A program made the position numbers and the translations under genes. A DNA stretch of 53,015 nt. Origin: Candidatus Pseudoscillospira faecavium (GTDB taxonomy: Bacteria; Bacillota; Clostridia; Oscillospirales; Oscillospiraceae). How positions within the stretch are numbered: position 1 is the first letter of the stretch; every line of letters starts with the position of its first letter. The notes beneath the pieces are model-generated. The model saw only the letters and a list, made by a program, of their open reading frames with translations. It searched no databases and was not told the DNA's origin. Shown here piece by piece: positions 46,989 through 53,015 of the stretch. The stretch covers positions 1 through 53,015 of the forward strand of contig CAJFVV010000067.1 of NCBI GenBank assembly GCA_904420565.1. The letters are read 5' to 3'.

Positions 46989-48840
46989 AATGGGACCGGG
47001 CAAGCAGCAAACCTACGAAAAGCCCAAAAACACCAAAAAGACCATCCTTCATTTGCTGCAGTATATGGGACGCTATAAGATGTCCATGGTGCTGGTGATT
47101 TTATTCCTTTTGATTAATACTGCCTGCACAGTGGGCGGCTCTTATCTGCTTAAGCCGGCAACCAGCCGGATCCTGGCCGGCGATTTTCCGGGCCTGGCCC
47201 GGGTGCTGGGGCTGATGGCTGTGGTCTATGTTGCCGGCGCGCTGTGTGCGTTTGCTTATTCGCGCATTATGGTGCATATTTCCCAGAAAACCGTGTATAC
47301 CATCCGCAAGGACCTGTTTGAAAAGATGCAGTCCCTGCCCATCAAATATTTTGACCGGCACACCCACGGCGAACTGATGAGCCGGTATACCAACGATATC
47401 GACACCATCAGTGAAATGATTAACAACAGTATCGGCAGCCTGATTTCCAGTGTGCTGACTTTTGTGGGTATCATGGCGATGATGCTGTTCCTCAGCTGGC
47501 GGCTGACGCTGATCACCATTGTGGTGCTGATCGTGATGGTGCTGGTGGTGCGCGGCATCGGCAGCCGCAGCCGCTATTTCTTTGCCCAGCAGCAAAAGGA
47601 CATCGGTGCGGTCAACGGCTATATTGAGGAAATGATCGAAGGCCAGAAGGTGATTAAAGTCTTTAATCACGAAGAAAAGGCCAAGGAGGGTTTTTACGGC
47701 ATCAACGAGACATACCGCAAGTCCTCCACAGCGGCACAGGCCTTCGCCAGTGCGATGATGCCGGTGATGGGCAATATCTCTCACATCAATTATGCGCTGA
47801 CTTGCTGCATCGGCGGCCTGTTCGCCATCAACGGCATGTTTTATATCGACACGCTGGTGGCCTTTTTGCAGTATGTCCGCCAGATTTCCCAGCCTGTGTC
47901 CATGATGGCCCAGCAGGTGAACACCGTGCTGGCAGCTGTGGCCGGCGCTGAGCGCGTGTTTGAGGTAATGGCAGAGGAGCCGGAGTGCGACGAGGGCAAG
48001 GTTGTGCTGGTCAATGTGGCCGGCGATCAGGACGGCAACATTGTGGAAACGGACCGGCGCACGGAGGATTGGGCCTGGAAAAAGCCCGACGGCACACTGG
48101 TGCCCCTGATGGGCGATGTGCGCTTTGACCATGTGGTGTTTGGCTACAGCGATGAAAAGGTGATTCTGCACGATATCAGCCTGTTTGCAAAGCCCGGGCA
48201 GAAAATCGCTTTTGTAGGTTCTACCGGCGCGGGCAAAACCACAATTACCAATTTGATCAACCGCTTCTATGAAATTCAGAGCGGCACCATCACCTATGAC
48301 GGCATCGATGTGCGGGATATCCAAAAAGCATCTCTGCGCCGCTCCCTGGGCATTGTGCTGCAGGATACCCACCTGTTTACCGGTACAATCGCGGACAATA
48401 TCCGCTACTCCAACCTGAATGCAACGGATGAAGAGGTGGTGGCGGCGGCCAAACTGGCGAATGCAGATGCCTTTATCCGCCACCTGCCCCAGGGATATGA
48501 CACCATGCTGACCGCCGACGGCAGCAATCTGAGCCAGGGTCAGCGGCAGCTGCTGGCGATTGCCCGGGCGGCTGTGGCGGATCCCCCGGTTCTGATTCTG
48601 GACGAGGCAACATCCTCCATCGATACCCGCACAGAGAAGCTGATTGAAAAGGGCATGGATCGCCTGATGGCGGGCCGCACGGTCTTTGTCATCGCCCACC
48701 GGCTGAGTACGGTGCGCAATTCCCAGGCGATTATGGTGCTGGAACAGGGTGTGATCATCGAACGAGGCGACCACGACAGCCTGATTGATGAAAAAGGACG
48801 CTACTATCAGCTCTATACCGGCCAGGCGGAATTGGCATAA
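46981..48840 (+). CDS. ABC exporter half-transporter, catalytic NBD
   Basis: Protein of 619 residues with six membrane helices and an ATPase domain. Walker A is GSTGAGKTTITN, the signature is NLSQGQRQLLAIARA (Gln where SGGQ is usual), Walker B is LILDEATSSID with catalytic Glu, and the H-loop is FVIAHRLSTV. The altered signature pairs with the degenerate Walker site of the first subunit, as expected in a heterodimeric exporter. A charged insertion (about 340-370) precedes the NBD. The ATG at 46981 follows GGAAGGAGGG. Likely substrates are drugs or lipophilic compounds, controlled by the upstream MarR. Confidence 0.94.
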   Translation: MAKMGPGKQQTYEKPKNTKKTILHLLQYMGRYKMSMVLVILFLLINTACTVGGSYLLKPATSRILAGDFPGLARVLGLMAVVYVAGALCAFAYSRIMVHISQKTVYTIRKDLFEKMQSLPIKYFDRHTHGELMSRYTNDIDTISEMINNSIGSLISSVLTFVGIMAMMLFLSWRLTLITIVVLIVMVLVVRGIGSRSRYFFAQQQKDIGAVNGYIEEMIEGQKVIKVFNHEEKAKEGFYGINETYRKSSTAAQAFASAMMPVMGNISHINYALTCCIGGLFAINGMFYIDTLVAFLQYVRQISQPVSMMAQQVNTVLAAVAGAERVFEVMAEEPECDEGKVVLVNVAGDQDGNIVETDRRTEDWAWKKPDGTLVPLMGDVRFDHVVFGYSDEKVILHDISLFAKPGQKIAFVGSTGAGKTTITNLINRFYEIQSGTITYDGIDVRDIQKASLRRSLGIVLQDTHLFTGTIADNIRYSNLNATDEEVVAAAKLANADAFIRHLPQGYDTMLTADGSNLSQGQRQLLAIARAAVADPPVLILDEATSSIDTRTEKLIEKGMDRLMAGRTVFVIAHRLSTVRNSQAIMVLEQGVIIERGDHDSLIDEKGRYYQLYTGQAELA

Positions 48841-48864
48841 GGCGCTGGAAAAAAACGCTTTTTG

Positions 48865-48873
48865 TGGTATAAT
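48865..48873 (+). promoter_or_regulatory. Extended -10 promoter before cdd
   Basis: TGG then TATAAT (48868-48873) forms an extended -10, about 70 bp before the cytidine deaminase start. A GGCGGCGCGGC...GCCGCGCCGCC hairpin lies between (about 48883-48910). Confidence 0.6.
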
Positions 48874-48940
48874 GCAGAAAACGGCGGCGCGGCGGCTTGC
48901 CGCGCCGCCGATCTGTTTCATCGGAAAAGGAGGCTTGATC

Positions 48941-49333
48941 ATGACAGATCGGGAACTTGTGCGCATGGCGCTGGAAGCACGGGCGCAGGCCTATGCGCCC
49001 TATTCCGGCTTTGCCGTGGGCGCGGCCATTTTGTGCGGCAATGGTGTGGTGTATACCGGCTGCAACATTGAAAATGCTTCTTATCCCTGCGGCATTTGTG
49101 CTGAGCGTGTGGCCGCGTCCAAGGCCATCAGTGAAGGCAGGCGGGACTTTTCTGCCCTTGCCGTCGCCGGATCGTCTGCGGCGCTGTGCACTCCCTGCGG
49201 CCTGTGTCGGCAGTTTCTCTGTGAATTTGCGCCTAGGCTGCGGGTTCTGTGCGCCAATCAGGCCGGAGCATTTGAGGAACACATGCTCTCCGAACTGCTG
49301 GCTGCGGGGTTTGACGGAGCTTCTATGGCGTAA
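48941..49333 (+). CDS. cdd: Cytidine deaminase
   Basis: Protein of 130 residues, homotetrameric type, converting cytidine to uridine in pyrimidine salvage. YAPYSGFAVGAAILCGNG is the N-terminal family block, GCNIENASYPCGICAERVA holds Cys-Ala-Glu with the catalytic Glu, and CTPCGLCRQFLCEF holds the other zinc cysteines. The ATG at 48941 follows AAAAGGAGG. It is monocistronic, with its own promoter and terminator. Confidence 0.96.
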   Translation: MTDRELVRMALEARAQAYAPYSGFAVGAAILCGNGVVYTGCNIENASYPCGICAERVAASKAISEGRRDFSALAVAGSSAALCTPCGLCRQFLCEFAPRLRVLCANQAGAFEEHMLSELLAAGFDGASMA

Positions 49334-49347
49334 ACGCGGCAAAAAGC

Positions 49348-49387
49348 AAAGAGCCATCCGGTTTTGGCGGATGACTCTTTTTTTGCT
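49348..49387 (+). terminator. cdd terminator
   Basis: AAAGAGCCATCCG (49348-49360) pairs with CGGATGACTCTTT (49368-49380), followed by TTTTT. Between here and 49550 (about 160 bp) no gene is seen. GGCGGATG and GCGGCAAAA are repeated around 49425-49450. Confidence 0.85.
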
Positions 49388-49552
49388 TTGTCTGGCAGAT
49401 TAACGAAACAGCAACGCGGCAAAAGGCGACCTCCTGTGGCGGATGCGCTGAGGATAGAGGTATATTTCCGGCGCGATGAAGAGGTATCCTGATGCAGGCT
49501 GTAATTGGAAGAGCACTATGTGTAAAAAATTAAACGATCTTCGGTATTTCGA

Positions 49553-49581
49553 TTGACAAGGGCCCCGGAATGGCATATACT
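49553..49581 (+). promoter_or_regulatory. degV promoter
   Basis: TTGACA (49553-49558) and TATACT (49576-49581) have exactly 17-bp spacing, about 60 bp before the DegV gene start. Confidence 0.88.
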
Positions 49582-49646
49582 ATATACATAATCATTATTA
49601 TAAAATATCGTTTTGAAGATTAAATTGTGTTTTTGGGAGAACGCCT

Positions 49647-50489
49647 ATGAGTTTCAAAATTATTGGTGACAGCTGCACCGATCCTGTACCCGGGCTGAAA
49701 GATGCGCCGGAATATGCCATGGTGCCGCTGCTGATTCGGGTGGGCAACCAGGAATATGTGGATAACGGCATGCTGGATACTGAGGACCTGATCGCCCGCA
49801 TGGCTGCTTCTGCCCAGGGAACGGGAACTGCCTGCCCCGCGCCGCAATGGTATATGGATGCTTTCGAGGGAGCCGATGAGGTTTATGTGATTACTCTTTC
49901 TGCGGCCCTCAGCGGCTCTTACAACAGCGCTGTGCAGGCACGGGATCTGTATCTGGAAGAACATCCTGACAAAAAAATCCATATTTTCAATTCCCATTCT
50001 GCCTGCGCCGGGCAGAGCGCACTGCTGATTAAGCTGTTTGAGTTGTGCCGTGCTGGATTGCCTTTTGAAAAGGTAATTGAGGAGATGAATCACTTTATTG
50101 CGCATCTGACCACACTGTTTGTTCTGGAGAATTTGGATAATCTGCGCAAAAACGGGCGCCTGAACGAGATGCAAGCCCTGATTACAGGGACGCTGCGTAT
50201 CAAGCTGGTGATGGAAGGAACGCCTGCGGGCACTATTGATAAGGTGGGCCAAGCGCTGAGCGTGAAGCAGGCTCTGGCCAAACTGGCAGATGTTGCGGCC
50301 CGGAAAGCCAAAAAACATGGTATTGAAGGGCGCACTCTGGTTATTTCTCATTGCAATTGTCCGGATCGGGCCATTTATGTGCGTAACCTGTTGTTTAAGA
50401 AGCTGCCTTTCACCAAGGTGGAGATTATCCGCACAGGCGGTATCAGCACGGTTTATGCCGGAGACGGCGGTGTAGTTGTGGCATTTTGA
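49647..50489 (+). CDS. DegV-family fatty-acid-binding protein
   Basis: Protein of 280 residues with the two-domain DegV fold: FKIIGDSCTDPVPG at the start, VPLLIRVGNQEYVD, TGTACPAPQWYMDAF, VYVITLSAALSGSYNSA (the Ser-rich lipid-head site) and ENLDNLRKNGRLN. In Firmicutes such FakB-like proteins present fatty acids to the FakA kinase; no fakA is in the window. The start ATG at 49647 follows TTGGGAGA. A hairpin GGCCGACTGC-GAAA-GCAGCCGGCC at 50502-50525 follows the gene and may terminate it. Confidence 0.92.
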   Translation: MSFKIIGDSCTDPVPGLKDAPEYAMVPLLIRVGNQEYVDNGMLDTEDLIARMAASAQGTGTACPAPQWYMDAFEGADEVYVITLSAALSGSYNSAVQARDLYLEEHPDKKIHIFNSHSACAGQSALLIKLFELCRAGLPFEKVIEEMNHFIAHLTTLFVLENLDNLRKNGRLNEMQALITGTLRIKLVMEGTPAGTIDKVGQALSVKQALAKLADVAARKAKKHGIEGRTLVISHCNCPDRAIYVRNLLFKKLPFTKVEIIRTGGISTVYAGDGGVVVAF

Positions 50490-50680
50490 TATGGAATTTT
50501 GGGCCGACTGCGAAAGCAGCCGGCCTATTTGCTTTGAATTGTAGATTTGCCCAAAAAATTTTTACTTTTTTTAGATAAAATTTCAACAATAGGTTCACAA
50601 AATTTTAATGACTGTCTGTTATGATCATAGTGTCTTCCCAACAAGCAGCGGCATTATGTGAAAGGAGTTGAACGAAAAAC

Positions 50681-51100
50681 GTGAATGTGATTCGTTTTTT
50701 GCAGCGAAAAACAGAAAGTTCTTTTCTTTATGATTATAAAACGGTACAGCAGGCACTGCGGTTCATGCGCAGTCACGGCTGTCGCGAAATTCCTGTAGTC
50801 AACCAGGATGGATTTTATCTTGGCACCATCGATGAAGGCGATTTTTTATGGCATATGATTGATTACGGCGGATATGAACAAGTGAAGGAAAATAAAATTG
50901 GTTCTTTTGTGCGCAAAGGCAATGTTCCGGCTGTGAAAATTACGGCGACGGATGACGAGCTGAGAAATGCTGCGCTGTGCAGTTCGTTTGTCCCGATTGT
51001 AGATGACCGCGGTGTTTTTGTGGGCATTGTGGCGCGCAGGGATATCATCCAGTATCTGGCGGAACAGATCCGAACGTCACCGACTATGGTTACCGCATAA
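50681..51100 (+). CDS. CBS-domain protein
   Basis: Protein of 139 residues composed of a pair of CBS domains. VQQALRFMRSHGCREIPVVNQDGFYLGTIDEGDFLW is the first; the second runs from VKITATDDELRNAALCSSFVPIVDDRGVFVGIVARRDII. CBS pairs bind adenine nucleotides such as AMP, ATP or c-di-AMP and usually regulate a partner protein. The GTG start at 50681 follows AAAGGAG. An extended -10 (TGT-TATGAT, ending 50625) lies upstream. Function remains unknown. Confidence 0.88.
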   Translation: MNVIRFLQRKTESSFLYDYKTVQQALRFMRSHGCREIPVVNQDGFYLGTIDEGDFLWHMIDYGGYEQVKENKIGSFVRKGNVPAVKITATDDELRNAALCSSFVPIVDDRGVFVGIVARRDIIQYLAEQIRTSPTMVTA

Positions 51101-51222
51101 AAAGTGCAGTATTTTATGCAAAAATGCAGTAAATCTTTAAGAAATTCGGCGAATTCCTACCTGAAATCCTTTCGGTTTTGCAGGAATTATTGCACGCGAA
51201 AAAATTTAACAATTTACTGTAA

Positions 51223-52659
<1,437 letters not shown>

Positions 52660-52678
52660 AATTCCATATCTTCTGCGA

Positions 52679-52709
52679 CAAGCGCCGGATTTTCCGGCGC
52701 TTGTTTTTT
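52679..52709 (+). terminator. gdhA terminator
   Basis: CAAGCGCCGGA, loop TTT, TCCGGCGCTTG, then T6, 20 bp after the gdhA stop. Confidence 0.93.
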
Positions 52710-52747
52710 GTGCACGGAAACCAGTATTTTCCATCTCCTGTCCACCG

Positions 52748-52850
52748 TGTCTACCTGAATGTCTACCCGGAAAGGGGCGGTATCGGTTGGGGGAGAATGG
52801 ATTTTTTGCGGGGCCGTCATTTTGACGAGAGGGGAATGTCTACCTGAATG
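52748..52850. repeat. 14-bp direct repeats
   Basis: TGTCTACCTGAATG occurs at 52748-52761 and 52837-52850, 89 bp apart, in a region with no recognised gene (52710-52961). It may mark paired regulator sites or a small duplicated segment. Confidence 0.4.
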
Positions 52851-52869
52851 GATTTTTATGGTTTGCAGA

Positions 52870-52919
52870 AAGTCCCGAAAGCCACGTCCCAAGCGGCTTT
52901 CGGGACTTGGCCCTTTTTC
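52870..52919 (+). terminator. Terminator-like hairpin
   Basis: AAGTCCCGAAAGCC (52870-52883) pairs with GGCTTTCGGGACTT (52895-52908), then GGCCC and TTTTT. It could end a short transcript from the 52710-52860 region. Confidence 0.6.
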
Positions 52920-52961
52920 TTCTCAGGAGAGTTGTGCGGCTGTGAGAAGGTGGAAAAAGTG

Positions 52962-53015
52962 GTGAATTTTCCGCTGAATCTGCCAAAACGCGAACTTTTA
53001 CGTGCCAAACGAAGA
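52962..53015 (+). CDS. Possible gene start cut by the window edge
   Basis: A GTG at 52962 opens a frame without stop to the window end, encoding NFPLNLPKRELLRAKRR after the start. AGAAGGTGG lies about 11 bp upstream as a possible ribosome site. Only 18 codons are visible, so no product can be named. Confidence 0.25.
   Translation, partial: MNFPLNLPKRELLRAKRR

Noticed and set aside
48883-48910. GC-rich hairpin before cdd as a riboswitch
   Set aside because: It is a simple stem with no aptamer-like conserved loops; more likely an ABC-operon terminator remnant or leader stem.
47101-48966. 621-codon minus-strand frame over the second ABC gene
   Set aside because: Antisense shadow, His-rich low-complexity translation, no ribosome site.

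Overview
The window looks like a chromosome segment of an anaerobic, moderately high-GC Firmicute, most likely a gut clostridium of the Oscillospirales/Ruminococcaceae type. The reasons are an [FeFe]-hydrogenase-like sensor with a SpoIIE-type phosphatase, HypAB, a lysine-fermentation-type Kce enzyme, phosphoketolase, a SleL/YaaH-like spore cortex hydrolase, a Crh-like HPr protein, DegV and a Mn riboswitch. The genus cannot be fixed from sequence reading alone.

Layout. (1) 1-6,850: a complete type II-A CRISPR-Cas locus. It has a 36/30-bp array that runs off the left edge, a leader with the ATTTGAG anchor, then csn2, cas2, cas1 and cas9 with ATGA-type overlaps. A divergent tracrRNA has a near-perfect sigma-A promoter and its own terminator. 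(2) 6,850-9,100: a membrane OB-fold-like protein and a 53-residue membrane peptide in AT-rich DNA. (3) About 9.1-18.9 kb: a small non-conjugative integrative element next to a tRNA-fMet gene. It holds regulators, two excisionase-like proteins, a P-loop/DUF927-type replication ATPase and a large integrase with an internal HTH. It also holds a second, invertase-sized tyrosine recombinase behind dif-like repeats, and a three-gene cargo operon: zinc-ribbon amidoligase, stand-alone class II glutamine amidotransferase, DUF6809-like protein. (4) 18.9-53 kb: conserved chromosome. In order this carries tRNA-fMet and tRNA-Leu, dapA, a hydrogenase-like sensor with its phosphatase, an RluA-type pseudouridine synthase with a CYTH protein, hypAB, moaA, xfp, an HD hydrolase, kce, nudC, a Crh-like protein, a riboswitch-controlled mntP operon and pfkA. 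It continues with a phosphodiesterase, a TipA-like regulator, a flavodoxin/SDR pair, def, an AlgI/AlgJ-like O-acetylation pair, a LysM-GH18 protein, a MarR-controlled heterodimeric ABC exporter, cdd, degV, a CBS protein and gdhA.

Most notable observation: inside the element's ATPase gene (16,075-16,176) an exact 36-bp direct repeat flanks a unique 30-bp sequence. These are the repeat and spacer lengths of the type II-A array 8 kb away. A 36-bp target duplication around a 30-bp insert is the expected footprint of one off-target Cas1-Cas2 spacer integration, that is, a neo-CRISPR inside a gene; the 66-bp gain keeps the reading frame. Other leads are the amidoligase operon, the small recombinase with four copies of TGTCGTATTT around its promoter region, and the integrase with an HTH inserted in its core-binding domain.

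No searches were run. All family calls come from reading motifs, and start sites were chosen by Shine-Dalgarno spacing and overlap with the upstream gene.
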